A stretch of 64,000 nt of DNA from JAEUSG01 sp964590225 (GTDB lineage: Bacteria > Fibrobacterota > OXYB2-FULL-49-7 > JAEUSG01), in assembly GCA_964590225.1 (NCBI GenBank), contig CAZPWS010000004.1:44147-108146 (forward strand), in the 5' to 3' direction. The notes under the pieces are model-generated. The model saw only the letters and a program-made list of their open reading frames with translations. It was not told where the DNA came from and did no database searches. Numbering within the stretch: the first letter of the stretch is position 1; each line of letters opens with the position of its first letter. Made by a program: the position numbers and the translations under genes. This document shows, piece after piece, positions 1 to 8,940 of this stretch.

Positions 1-585
1 TAATAGAACTGCTCCTCTTTCCATTCCTATTGCTTTAAGTGCAATTTCAATAATAGCAATCAAGGCTGAATCTATGCCTTTCGGTGAATTTGTCTGCTCA
101 GCCATTCGAAGAAGTGGCGTAAGCCTCTCGTGCGCCTTATGCGCATCAGAAAGCGCTCTATCAAGCTCTTCAAGAGTACCTTTAAGAGCTCTAACGCTCT
201 CCGAATCTGCGGTATTCCGCAGTTCAGAAAGAAGTGCCTGACTTTTTGAGATGTAATCTTCATCAAGAATGGCAATTTCCACCGAATCAGGATTATCTTT
301 CTCGCTATAACTTATTGTATAGCTGCATATTACTATTTCATCACCATCATGCAACTCATGTTCCTGAATACGATTACCCTTAATGAATACACCGTTGGTG
401 CTACCGGGATCAATTAATCGATAAACCCCGTCATAAGATTTTATTATTGTGGCATGAAGTTGCGACACAGCCGGGTCGTTTAGAACAAGATCACACCCTG
501 TGGCCCGTCCTATAGATACAAGCTTTTTTGTTATATTGAATCGATTTACTTCAGTGTTGTCTTTGCATATAGAGAAAAACGGCAT
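1..585 (-). CDS. FHA-GAF domain signalling protein, 3' part beyond the window edge
   Basis: The reading frame is open from the ATG at 585 to the first base of the window, giving 195 codons, so the C-terminus is missing. Residues about 1-95 form a forkhead-associated domain, which binds phosphothreonine: the hallmarks SIGRA, a VSQLHA strand, a DPGSTNGVFIKG turn and a DGDEI strand are all present. A helical, charged linker follows (about 100-170), and the last visible residues (ALKAIGMERGAVLL) look like the start of a GAF domain. FHA-GAF proteins often end in a cyclase, phosphatase, kinase or sigma-54 output domain; which one applies here cannot be seen. The start has a good ribosome site (AAAGGTGG). 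It follows the 224-residue gene by 14 bp and lies in the same operon as a Ser/Thr kinase, so it is probably a phosphopeptide reader for that kinase (inference). Confidence 0.85.
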   Translation of the reverse strand, partial: MPFFSICKDNTEVNRFNITKKLVSIGRATGCDLVLNDPAVSQLHATIIKSYDGVYRLIDPGSTNGVFIKGNRIQEHELHDGDEIVICSYTISYSEKDNPDSVEIAILDEDYISKSQALLSELRNTADSESVRALKGTLEELDRALSDAHKAHERLTPLLRMAEQTNSPKGIDSALIAIIEIALKAIGMERGAVLL

Positions 586-599
586 CTATATAACCACCT

Positions 600-1274
600 T
601 TACTGTTTAATTACCATTGGTTTCCTTATAAACCCATCTACTAAGCCATAAACCGAGAACGCAATACAGGAAAAGAATGTGACTCTATGAGCCACATCCC
701 ACCGTTTCGCTATCGCAATATCTTCCTCACGAAAACCAAAACCCTCTCTTAAATATGACTGTTCTCTGTTGTAGGCATAAACTGAACTCGCAAGCGATAG
801 AAGCTGTAATGTAAGCAATGTCCACCCCTTTGTTTTTTCACCATTTTTGAACTGGGGGATTCCAAATGGACAGTAATTCCAATATGTGCTATAAGCAGGT
901 ATTGTATCGAGAACAACAACACGCAAGGCGGTACGGTGCTCAAACTTTGAAATAAGAAAAAGCGAAACAATTTCGGGTAAATAAATATTGGGATCGATTT
1001 CAGCATTAGCATCAAGCTGTAACAGTTTTTTGTAGGCAGCTTTAGCGAGATCTCTCCTATCGCGCATGGCATAGGCCGCCCCGAGTTTTTCGTAAATTTT
1101 ATGCAATCGGAGAGTATCTGTAATTTCTCCGGATATCAGCTTGCTGTTCAGACAATCAGAAGCCTTCTCATATTCACCATCGGAATAGAGATCGAAACAG
1201 GCCTGCTCCGGAATAGTGTCCGATAGTGTTATCGAAATCAGGCCCACTAAAAAAACCGAAAATAAACGGATCAC
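600..1274 (-). CDS. Small secreted/membrane protein with TPR-like and DUF5683-like segments
   Basis: This 224-residue protein begins with a signal peptide or membrane anchor (MIRLFSVFLVGLISITLS). Residues about 25-110 are helical and TPR-like (a KASDCLNSKL repeat, then AKAAYKKLLQLDANAEIDP). The C-terminal third has a pattern I associate with DUF5683-type membrane proteins: PFGIPQFKNGEKTKGW, then a hydrophobic helix LLTLQLLSLASS and a second hydrophobic stretch near the end. The start is a GTG that overlaps the kinase stop as GTGA, indicating translational coupling. Function is unknown. Its place between a Ser/Thr kinase and an FHA protein suggests an envelope component of that signalling unit, possibly a sensor or a substrate. 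Confidence 0.75.
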   Translation of the reverse strand: MIRLFSVFLVGLISITLSDTIPEQACFDLYSDGEYEKASDCLNSKLISGEITDTLRLHKIYEKLGAAYAMRDRRDLAKAAYKKLLQLDANAEIDPNIYLPEIVSLFLISKFEHRTALRVVVLDTIPAYSTYWNYCPFGIPQFKNGEKTKGWTLLTLQLLSLASSVYAYNREQSYLREGFGFREEDIAIAKRWDVAHRVTFFSCIAFSVYGLVDGFIRKPMVIKQ

Positions 1275-2941
1275 TTAAAATCCGTTTCGATAAATTTTGT
1301 TTTTATGGTATCCCCACTCACAACATCAACAACCTGTTCTGCTGATTTGCCGGAAGGAGCTTCCAACCTTATTTTTATAGTGCCGCATTTAACCTTCAAT
1401 GGCTGTTTTGTTGGAGCCATGCCTACCTTAGTATCATCTACAAAAAGCGCTCCCCAGTAAGGCGAGACAACAGACAGCGCCGCGTCGCACGAAACGGGGT
1501 TACCTGACACGGTAGGGGCAACAACGGGTAATTGCGGAATTTGCGAATCAACCTTTTCTGGAATATTCTTAATTACATTTGTCCTTGTGGTTAGCCGCGC
1601 TTCATTTCTGCTGGATAATGGCTTCGACGCTATTGTGTCATGTTTTACTACTGGTGGCGTATCAACATTTGCCGGCTGAACAGTCTTCATCGTTTCTACA
1701 ATCCCTGATATAGAGTCAAGTGAATTCTTAGTAGATGGATCGCCAGTGCCTAAACGCGGCCTGCCTACAACAGTTATAATAATTGCCAGCATGAGCGCAA
1801 GAAGGCCGATTACCACAAATATGGGGACTCCCAAACGAGAATCATCACCAGCCCTTTTCATAATAACGGTTGCGCCATCCAATTGCGAACGGGTTTTAGT
1901 AAGTCGCAAATCAGAAAGTTTTTCAAGCTCTTCCTTAACATTTGTATTGTCTGGATCTTCCGACAAAATTGATTCAAGCTCCTGAATTGCGTCAAAAAGC
2001 ATCTCCTTTTCTGCATACGATCTGGCTCTATCAAATCGGATATTTACGCTTTTAGCTTTTACGCTCTTAGAGAATGCGTCAGGATCAGTCAAGTAATCAA
2101 CAACAGTTGCCGGATCAACCGCCATTTGCCGTTTAAATAAAAAGGCATTTATGTCCTGCATAAAATTATTAGCATCGGCGTACCTTTTAGCAATTGAAAC
2201 ATTCATCGCTTTTTCTACAATTAGTGAAAGCTCTTTTGGAACAGAAGCCGCAACCTCTTGAAGCGGAATCCACTCACCCTTAGCTATTGAGGCAAGCACT
2301 AATGGAAGAGTTTCGCTTCTGAAAGGATACTTTCCAGAAAGCATAAAATAGAGAGAAACTCCAAGGGCGTAAACATCGGAAGCCGGAGAAGCTTTCTTGC
2401 CGTCAATAAGCTCCGGAGCTATAAAATACGGGGTACCAACAATGCTTTCTGCTTGCGTCATTGAGGCTGCACCATCAACTCTTACTATGCCAAAGTCTGA
2501 TAACTTAACAATACCATCTTCCTTAATAATGAAATTAGCAGGCTTGACATCTCTGTGTATAATTCCGTTCTTATGTGCTGCCGAAAGACCACCAGCAATA
2601 CCCGATGCTATTATTGCGGCGATTTCCGCCGGCATGGCACCGTTAGCTTTAACCAATCTTTCGGCGTCTTTGCCAGAAACCAGCTCCATTGCAATGTAAA
2701 ACTGTCCGTCAACAGAGCCAAAGTCGTAAATCTGGATAATGTTAGTATGTTCAAGCTTCGCAACTGCTCGCGCCTCAAGCTCAAACCTCCGACGGGACTC
2801 ATCCTCGCAAGCAAGATGTGGATGCATAATCTTTAGCGCAACTTCCCGTCCAAGATCGTTATGAATTGCAAGATATACAGTTGCCATACCCCCTTTTCCG
2901 AGCTCTTTAACAACAGTGTACTTGCCAATAGTCTTAATCAT
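1271..2941 (-). CDS. Membrane-anchored Ser/Thr protein kinase with a C-terminal PEGA domain
   Basis: The protein is 556 residues. A complete Hanks-type kinase domain spans about 1-265: glycine loop GKGGMATVY (15-23), catalytic lysine K37 (VALKIM), HRDVKPAN with HRD at 129-131 and N136, DFG at 149-151, and an APE-like APEL after the activation segment. Residues about 305-350 are a TPR-like helical pair. A single membrane span lies near 373-393 (IFVVIGLLALMLAIIITVV). After a Pro/Thr-rich linker, the last 70 residues form a PEGA-type beta domain (SPYWGALFVDDTKVGMAPT). This gives a cytoplasmic kinase and an envelope-facing PEGA domain. The usual PASTA sensor repeats are absent; a separate PASTA protein lies at 34220. 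It is the first gene of an operon with the small membrane protein and the FHA protein. Confidence 0.93.
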   Translation of the reverse strand: MIKTIGKYTVVKELGKGGMATVYLAIHNDLGREVALKIMHPHLACEDESRRRFELEARAVAKLEHTNIIQIYDFGSVDGQFYIAMELVSGKDAERLVKANGAMPAEIAAIIASGIAGGLSAAHKNGIIHRDVKPANFIIKEDGIVKLSDFGIVRVDGAASMTQAESIVGTPYFIAPELIDGKKASPASDVYALGVSLYFMLSGKYPFRSETLPLVLASIAKGEWIPLQEVAASVPKELSLIVEKAMNVSIAKRYADANNFMQDINAFLFKRQMAVDPATVVDYLTDPDAFSKSVKAKSVNIRFDRARSYAEKEMLFDAIQELESILSEDPDNTNVKEELEKLSDLRLTKTRSQLDGATVIMKRAGDDSRLGVPIFVVIGLLALMLAIIITVVGRPRLGTGDPSTKNSLDSISGIVETMKTVQPANVDTPPVVKHDTIASKPLSSRNEARLTTRTNVIKNIPEKVDSQIPQLPVVAPTVSGNPVSCDAALSVVSPYWGALFVDDTKVGMAPTKQPLKVKCGTIKIRLEAPSGKSAEQVVDVVSGDTIKTKFIETDFK

Positions 2942-3032
2942 TTAGGATTCAATATAAAAAACAAAACCATTTCAGTGGAAATTTACAATAACCCGACTCA
3001 CTTTCTACACTCACACACGCTTGAATTTGAAC

Positions 3033-4019
3033 TTAGCCAAACACCTTCCCTTTAAGTCGTAAAAGCATAAATAGAAAGAGTGGCCCGCCAAGAAGAGCTG
3101 TAACAATACCAACAGGAATTTCTGCTGGTGGAGCAATGGAACGGGCTAAGGCGTCGGAAATCATCAGAAAGGTTCCGCCCAAAAGAAAAGAGGTAAAAGC
3201 CAATAACCTGTGACGAACTCCGGGGATCAATAAACGACAAGCATGTGGCGCAATAATTCCCACAAAACCAATTGGACCACATAGGGTAACTATGACGCCT
3301 ATGGCGAGGGCAGTAATTGTCATAATAATATTTCTACTAGCTTTTATATTTACGCCTCTTGAGTGCGCCAATTCATCGCCAGTTAACAATTGATCCAATT
3401 GCGGCATAAAGAAATATAACACGAGCAAAAAAGTAAAAACGGCCACAGCAAGATATGAAAGCAGGAAGAAATTCATTCCATCTACTCCGCCCACCACCCA
3501 GCGAAGGATCTGGAAGGATTTATGCACGCCGCCAACGAATGAAATAAACATTATTGCTCCCGAGCAAAATGTCGCAACCACCACACCGGCCAAAAGTAGT
3601 GTAGCTGTACTACTTTCACGCGACCAGGCAAAAAAATGTACAATAAATATTGCGCTTAAGGCTCCGGCAAAAGCAAAAAATGAGATAAATGGCAATCCAT
3701 GAAAAGCCCCTCCGACTTCAAACAGGATGCAAAGCGCCGCACCCAGAGCCGCTCCACTTGAAACGCCAAGAGTATAGGGGTCTGCAAGCGGATTTCTAAA
3801 TAGTGCCTGATATGTCATACCTGCAATAGCAAGACCGCCACCAGCTATTAACGCGGCTAACACACGGGGTACACGCATTGTAAGAACAATATACCGCATA
3901 TTTTCATCTGTCAATAAACGGCTGGGCGAAACATTTACTATGCCAATTAGCGGACAGATAAGAAGAGCGATAATTGTAACAAAAACTAAACCTGAAATGA
4001 TTACTATGCTTCTTTTCAT
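3033..4019 (-). CDS. btuC: BtuC-like ABC transporter permease (FecCD family)
   Basis: Inner-membrane permease of the FecCD/BtuC type, which moves cobalamin, haem or ferric siderophores. There are about ten hydrophobic segments from the N-terminus (IVIISGLVFVTIIALLICP) on, and the family motifs RVPRVLAALIAGGGLAIAG, NPLADPYTLGVSSGAALGA and GPIGFVGIIAPHACR are all visible. I place the start at the ATG at 4019, which overlaps the ATPase stop as ATGA and gives 328 residues; a longer frame begins at 4040. The family alone does not fix the substrate. The cobalamin riboswitch heading the transcription unit and the BtuG-like protein upstream point to vitamin B12. Confidence 0.9.
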   Translation of the reverse strand: MKRSIVIISGLVFVTIIALLICPLIGIVNVSPSRLLTDENMRYIVLTMRVPRVLAALIAGGGLAIAGMTYQALFRNPLADPYTLGVSSGAALGAALCILFEVGGAFHGLPFISFFAFAGALSAIFIVHFFAWSRESSTATLLLAGVVVATFCSGAIMFISFVGGVHKSFQILRWVVGGVDGMNFFLLSYLAVAVFTFLLVLYFFMPQLDQLLTGDELAHSRGVNIKASRNIIMTITALAIGVIVTLCGPIGFVGIIAPHACRLLIPGVRHRLLAFTSFLLGGTFLMISDALARSIAPPAEIPVGIVTALLGGPLFLFMLLRLKGKVFG

Positions 4020-4834
4020 TGTGACTTTCCTGAATCCCATGTTCCAAAAATCTTGTTCCCTGCAAAACCATTTTCACCAAAGCACTTGAAGTTAACGGAG
4101 AATGCCTCTGATAGGGCACTGGGGCATAGTGAGTTATATTTTTCGGAAGAGCCAGAAAATATCACACCACCTCTATTAAGTACAGCAATATGCGAACATT
4201 GCATAATGGCATTATTGATATCATGGGTAACCATAACACTGGTCATTGATCGTTTTTGGTGCAGGCGGTTGAGGGCAGAAAAAAAATGAGCTTCGTGTGC
4301 CGGATCGAGATATGCGGTAGGCTCATCAAGCAACAATACCGATGATTCCTGAGCAACAGCACCTGCGAGAACAACCCGCTGTTTTTCACCTCCACTTAAT
4401 GTGTCAACATATCTGTCTGACAAATAGGCAACATCACAAATATCCATTGCCTCTAAAACAGTATCTTTATCTTTTTGTGTCGTAGCGCCCCATAAATCCA
4501 TCCGGCAGTATCGTCCAAGCATTACATAGTCGAACACCGTATAAGGAACCCTGTTTTCCATAGTCTGAGGAACATAGGCCATTGTTTGAGCCCGACTTTT
4601 AGGTGCATAAGATGACACGGGAACATTGCAGAGTAAAATTTTACCAGTGGAAGGTAATAGTCCTGCCAAAACTTTAATGAGGGTTGATTTACCAGCACCA
4701 TTAGGACCTATGATTGCCCATCTTTCTCCATGCGCAATAGCAAAAGAATTGATATTTAGAATATCCGTATCGCCATAGGTCACGCGAACATCGGTTAAAT
4801 CATATACTAACTTCTCAGTATTCATGGAACCCAT
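4016..4834 (-). CDS. btuD: BtuD/FecE-type ABC transporter ATPase
   Basis: Cytoplasmic nucleotide-binding subunit of the import system, 272 residues. Walker A is GPNGAGKST (about 43-51), the Q-loop region is YVPQTM, the signature is LSGGEKQRV, Walker B is VLLLDEPTAYLDP, and the switch histidine is in VTHDINNA. This set matches the FecE/BtuD/HmuV subfamily. The start overlaps the end of the upstream binding-protein gene by 13 bp, and the stop overlaps the permease start by 4 bp, so the three genes are translationally linked. The roughly 50-residue C-terminal tail is not conserved in a way I recognise. Confidence 0.92.
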   Translation of the reverse strand: MGSMNTEKLVYDLTDVRVTYGDTDILNINSFAIAHGERWAIIGPNGAGKSTLIKVLAGLLPSTGKILLCNVPVSSYAPKSRAQTMAYVPQTMENRVPYTVFDYVMLGRYCRMDLWGATTQKDKDTVLEAMDICDVAYLSDRYVDTLSGGEKQRVVLAGAVAQESSVLLLDEPTAYLDPAHEAHFFSALNRLHQKRSMTSVMVTHDINNAIMQCSHIAVLNRGGVIFSGSSEKYNSLCPSALSEAFSVNFKCFGENGFAGNKIFGTWDSGKSQ

Positions 4835-5712
4835 TCGCCCGAAACAATAGCTCTAATGTCATTTAACAACAAAATAATTCTTGGTCCGGGAACCGTGGCG
4901 TAATCTCTTGGGAGACAGTAAATACGATTGTTTTTTACGGCAGGAAGACGGCTCATCTGTTTCCAGTCATTCACAAGTAAACTGCATGAATAGTATCCCA
5001 TTGCAGGAGCCACATCGATTATAATATCCGGCGCAACGGTAAGAATTCCTTCTGTTGAGAGTGAAGGATAGATCGGAAATGAATCCGGAAAAGCGTTTAT
5101 TGCACCAGCCGCTTTAATTATATCGTTGTAAAATGTTGTTTGTCCGGCAGCATATACGCTTTTTATTGTTCCTGCACCTGGCGCATCACGACCAACACAG
5201 ATAAGGATTTTTTTTCGATTCAAATCTTTATTAACATTTGCGAAAGTTTTTTCAAAAAGTTGCAACAAGCTATCAGCAGAACGGTTGGCATTACAATAGC
5301 GGCCAATAAGTGCAAAGGCTGTACAAATAGTTGCCTTTGTGGTCATATCAACAGTTAAAGTATAGATACCAAACCCACTAAGATACTCTTTCTGTTTAAT
5401 ATGTTCTTTACTTAAAACGACAATATCTGGTTTTAGACCGACAATTTTCTCAAGATTAGCATCAGAATAGCCGCCTATTTTTTCTATCTCTTTTGTTTCC
5501 GGAGGAAAAACACAATAGCGTGTGACTCCAACAATTTTTTTTCCCAAACCTAATGCAAACAAGGTTTCTGTGATAGCAGGAGCAAGTGAAACTATTCTTT
5601 TATTATCATGAGATAAAGAATCAGTCTTTCGACAACTGATATTACAGACCTGAATAATTATCAGCAAAAAGAGTATCATACAATTTTTTATTTCGTGGCA
5701 CATTCTATACAA
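4822..5712 (-). CDS. btuF: BtuF-like periplasmic binding lipoprotein
   Basis: Substrate-binding protein of the helical-backbone type (BtuF/FecB family), 296 residues. The N-terminus is a lipoprotein signal with lipobox CNISC, and the predicted lipidated cysteine is C27; the true start may be the internal Met at residue 12 (MILFLL). Family motifs include RIVSLAPAITETLFALG, KIVGVTRYC, GGYSDANLEKIVGLKPDIVV and IYCLPRDYATVPGPRI. It would carry the ligand through the periplasm to the BtuC/BtuD transporter encoded just downstream. Cobalamin is inferred from the riboswitch and from the neighbouring outer-membrane genes; haem or a siderophore cannot be excluded from this protein alone. Confidence 0.88.
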   Translation of the reverse strand: MYRMCHEIKNCMILFLLIIIQVCNISCRKTDSLSHDNKRIVSLAPAITETLFALGLGKKIVGVTRYCVFPPETKEIEKIGGYSDANLEKIVGLKPDIVVLSKEHIKQKEYLSGFGIYTLTVDMTTKATICTAFALIGRYCNANRSADSLLQLFEKTFANVNKDLNRKKILICVGRDAPGAGTIKSVYAAGQTTFYNDIIKAAGAINAFPDSFPIYPSLSTEGILTVAPDIIIDVAPAMGYYSCSLLVNDWKQMSRLPAVKNNRIYCLPRDYATVPGPRIILLLNDIRAIVSGEWVP

Positions 5713-5724
5713 AGCAAAAAGTGC

Positions 5725-6822
5725 CTATCGCACAACTATCATTCCATTTGGCGGTAAACTTGCCGATGATTTAATTGTAGCGCCAACTTGAATATTATTT
5801 TCAAAAACACGAACACCCATTTCGGTAGTATCCCGTTCTCCAACATACAAACGGCTTGCAACGGAATCATAATATATTCCACCAAACCCGTCTTTTACGC
5901 CTGGAAGAGTAACAGAAACGGTTCCTGTTGACGCATCGAGTTCAACCACTTTGACATCTTTCCAGCCAATATAGTTCTGGACATAGAAAACATTTCCGCT
6001 TTTATGTACAATCTGGTTCGGTTTCCCGCCAAGGTCTGTTTCCGTAATAACAGTTGTAACTGATTTTGTTGATAAAACCACCTTTTCGATTGCTCCATCA
6101 GCATTAAAAAAACTTCCAGGGTTGGAAACATACATGGAACCGTTATAATAAGCCATGCTGTGCCCATTCTTATACTGAAGCGCTATGGAATCAAGAATAG
6201 AATCAGTTGATGTGTTGACTTTAAGAAGCATTGTTGCCGCTCCGGGATTCCACCCATTACGCCTCTGAAGCATTACATACAAATCAGACCCGACAATTTC
6301 CATAGCATTTGCGTATGGGCTGTTATTGCTGTCTGGTCTATATGTAAAAGATGAGATGTCGATATTTTTTATTACACTGCCGTTAGAAGGATTAAAGACA
6401 GTAATTTTGGGTTCATCCAAATTACATATATATGCTTTAGTTTCGCTAACAAACTTAATGCTCTGTGGATTCCAGTTATCACCAAGATGTATCTGATAAA
6501 CTACACCTGACCTTGGAGCATTAATGGGCATATCAACACCATCAGACCATTCAAGTATTCCTGAAAGATAGTCGGAGCCCAAGATAAACAGTTTTGTGTT
6601 GGTGGAAGTTGATATGCTTGAAGTGTTGTATTTCAGAACATTATCAGCCCCGTTCTTTTCAAGAACATACACATAATTACCATAAGCGTATATTGCTGCA
6701 TCGCTATAAATTGACATTATTGGATCATTACTTGCGGTTGGCTTTTCCTTGCTACATCCAAAAAACAGCGTTGCTGTAAGTACTACAACGACCATAAAAA
6801 CTTTCGAAAAAACATTCTGCAT
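5725..6822 (-). CDS. BtuG-like surface lipoprotein, YncE/DUF5074-type beta-propeller
   Basis: A 365-residue lipoprotein: signal peptide VVVVLTATLFFGC with the predicted lipidated cysteine at C23. The rest consists of repeated beta-propeller blades of the YncE/SMP-30 kind, each with a strand turn such as YAYGNYVYVLEK, KAYICNLDEPKITVFNPS, GSDLYVMLQRRNGW, NGSMYVSNPGSF and SRLYVGERD. In Bacteroides, a lipoprotein propeller of this type (BtuG) sits on BtuB and captures B12 with very high affinity. Here the gene lies directly between a BtuB-like receptor (15 bp upstream) and a BtuF-like binding protein (12 bp downstream), which supports the same role. The match to BtuG is by architecture and position; sequence identity was not measured. 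Confidence 0.72.
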   Translation of the reverse strand: MQNVFSKVFMVVVVLTATLFFGCSKEKPTASNDPIMSIYSDAAIYAYGNYVYVLEKNGADNVLKYNTSSISTSTNTKLFILGSDYLSGILEWSDGVDMPINAPRSGVVYQIHLGDNWNPQSIKFVSETKAYICNLDEPKITVFNPSNGSVIKNIDISSFTYRPDSNNSPYANAMEIVGSDLYVMLQRRNGWNPGAATMLLKVNTSTDSILDSIALQYKNGHSMAYYNGSMYVSNPGSFFNADGAIEKVVLSTKSVTTVITETDLGGKPNQIVHKSGNVFYVQNYIGWKDVKVVELDASTGTVSVTLPGVKDGFGGIYYDSVASRLYVGERDTTEMGVRVFENNIQVGATIKSSASLPPNGMIVVR

Positions 6823-6837
6823 AAAACCTCCAATTGG

Positions 6838-8940
6838 TTAATAATGATATTTTAGAGAGACATTCCATTCATTAGAAGGGTACAGTATCCATGAATAACC
6901 GCTTTCGGATGTTGTAACCATCTCTTTGTTTTGTATTGCCGCCCCATTTATATTTCTAATAGAAAAATCCGCATCAAGCCTATTTGATATCTTCCATTTT
7001 AATTGAACATTATGATAAAAGAGTCCGATAGCCTCTTCGTCATCCGGAACCTTTATCGTATTGCCGAAATCTCTAAAAAATGGAGATTTGTAGTCCAGCC
7101 AATAAATAAAGTCTATATGATGCGCAGGCTTTATAACAACTTTCCCTAATAAACTCAGTTCCGGTTCGTTGGGTAGTTGCTTACCATAATAGTTGTAAAG
7201 TCTTGCCTGATTAAGGGCCTGCTGCAATGTACCTCTAATTTCTGTTTTTATTATTGTGCTAATATTGCCGGATATAAGCCATTCTAATCCGTAAGAATGG
7301 CTGCCAGCAAGGTTAACTGGCTTGGTCATGCTACCATCAGAAAGCATGACTATGCTGTTGCTTACCGTTGTACTAAACATGGATGCTTCAGCAAAAAAAC
7401 TGTTTGTATAGTAGCGTACACCTAATTCATGCGTAGTACCATGTTCTGATTTAAGACCTGGATTGGGTATTACCGCACCGTTTGAGCCATATTTCTGCCT
7501 AAGACTTGGGAGTTTGACATAGCGGGCACTATTGACAAATATGTTTGTTTTTTCAGATGGTCTGCATTGTATCCCTGCATGTAATGACCACGGGAATTCA
7601 ACTGTATCGGCGGCATGAATTTCCATTTCAAAAACACTATTCCGTCCTCCCCTTGTGGCGCTTCGAACCGCAGCTACCCTGCCACCGATCGACATATTCC
7701 AAATCATTTTGAAAATACTTTTTCTAAAATACATATCAAGGGCAGTTGAGGCTTCCTGCGAGTTACCAGGCCAGTCACCATGCGGAAATCCTGCGGCTCT
7801 TGTTTCTGTGGCTATTTGAGAAAGCTTTGTTTCAATAAATAGGTCAGCGCTCAGGGAACTATCCATAGCGAAATTGAGAAGAGTGCTGGCATTTAAAACA
7901 TCAAGAACTGATTTTGCTTCACCATGTGAGTTCGGAGTTGAAGCAATTGTTCCATGAAAAGTTCCGATGCTTTTGTCGAGACTTGTCCAGAATGTGTTAC
8001 TATTCCATTTTAAAAAACCAATTTCTGGTGTAAAAGAAAAAACAGTTTTGCTTTGCTCATTGTAACCAAGTTTTGAATTTAATGTTAGTATGTCCTGACT
8101 ATATTTTGCGGTTCTATTAAGCGACCCTTCGCTTCCGGGTATTCCTAATTCTGATGATGAGTATGATATTCCTGATAAAAATGTTCGATTGTTGATAATG
8201 CTACTTGTAATATGAGCCCGTCCTTCAACAAAACGGTAATGATTATTCTCAACTTTATCTATACGATCGTCTGATTTATTATATGGTGTCTTATTTCTGT
8301 TTATATAGGGCCAGTTATTGATTGCGTCAACATGATTAAGGGAGCTAAATAGTACCGTCTTTTCGGAAATGGGGCTGCTTAACTCGAGACTATATTTTTT
8401 ATTACCGTAAGCACCAATTGAGGCTTGTGCCGAACCATTACTCCATTTTGAACCTATCTTGCTTTTTATGTTTACTACACCCCCGAGTCCACCGCCACCG
8501 AAACGACTGGGTGTTATTCCCTTGAATACCTCTATCTCATTAATTCTCTCCGTGTTTATTGCTGAAAGATCAACCGCGCCGCCCATTGCCGAGTTAAGCG
8601 GTATTCCATCTAAAAGAACAAGAACTTTGTCTCCAGGAACACCCCGTATAGAGACGGTCTGAAAACTGCCTTGCCCTCCAAAACGGCGTGTTTGTACACC
8701 GCTTTGTTCGGAAACTACATCAGCAATACTCTTATTTGTTCCAGTCCACTCTTCGGCCTGTATCAGTGAATAGGAATAGGGCGCTTCAAGCTGTGGGGAT
8801 CTTTGCTTGCCAGTAACAGTGATTGTATATTCATCTTCTTTATCATGCAGCAGATCATTATTTGCAAGAGTATCCTTAACGGTTGCATATAGTATTGCTG
8901 TATGCAAAAAAATAAAAGCCCAGAAACAATAACAGCTCAT
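6838..8940 (-). CDS. btuB: BtuB-like TonB-dependent outer-membrane receptor
   Basis: A 700-residue outer-membrane receptor with a signal peptide, a plausible TonB box (EYTITVTG, about residues 37-44), a plug domain (SIADVVSEQSGVQTRRFG; VSIRGVPGDKVLVLLDGIPL; GGLGGVVNIKSK) and a beta-barrel that ends in an aromatic residue (LKYHY). The start overlaps the dCTP deaminase stop as ATGA. The receptor family also takes up siderophores and haem. Cobalamin is favoured because the transcription unit is headed by a B12 riboswitch and the next genes are BtuG-, BtuF-, BtuD- and BtuC-like. Energy for opening the plug would come from a TonB/ExbB/ExbD complex such as the one at 61567-63937. Confidence 0.88.
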   Translation of the reverse strand: MSCYCFWAFIFLHTAILYATVKDTLANNDLLHDKEDEYTITVTGKQRSPQLEAPYSYSLIQAEEWTGTNKSIADVVSEQSGVQTRRFGGQGSFQTVSIRGVPGDKVLVLLDGIPLNSAMGGAVDLSAINTERINEIEVFKGITPSRFGGGGLGGVVNIKSKIGSKWSNGSAQASIGAYGNKKYSLELSSPISEKTVLFSSLNHVDAINNWPYINRNKTPYNKSDDRIDKVENNHYRFVEGRAHITSSIINNRTFLSGISYSSSELGIPGSEGSLNRTAKYSQDILTLNSKLGYNEQSKTVFSFTPEIGFLKWNSNTFWTSLDKSIGTFHGTIASTPNSHGEAKSVLDVLNASTLLNFAMDSSLSADLFIETKLSQIATETRAAGFPHGDWPGNSQEASTALDMYFRKSIFKMIWNMSIGGRVAAVRSATRGGRNSVFEMEIHAADTVEFPWSLHAGIQCRPSEKTNIFVNSARYVKLPSLRQKYGSNGAVIPNPGLKSEHGTTHELGVRYYTNSFFAEASMFSTTVSNSIVMLSDGSMTKPVNLAGSHSYGLEWLISGNISTIIKTEIRGTLQQALNQARLYNYYGKQLPNEPELSLLGKVVIKPAHHIDFIYWLDYKSPFFRDFGNTIKVPDDEEAIGLFYHNVQLKWKISNRLDADFSIRNINGAAIQNKEMVTTSESGYSWILYPSNEWNVSLKYHY

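Noticed and set aside
3033..8940. Reading the ABC importer and receptor as an iron-siderophore or haem system
   Set aside because: The protein families allow it, but the riboswitch at the head of the transcript and the BtuG-like propeller favour B12.
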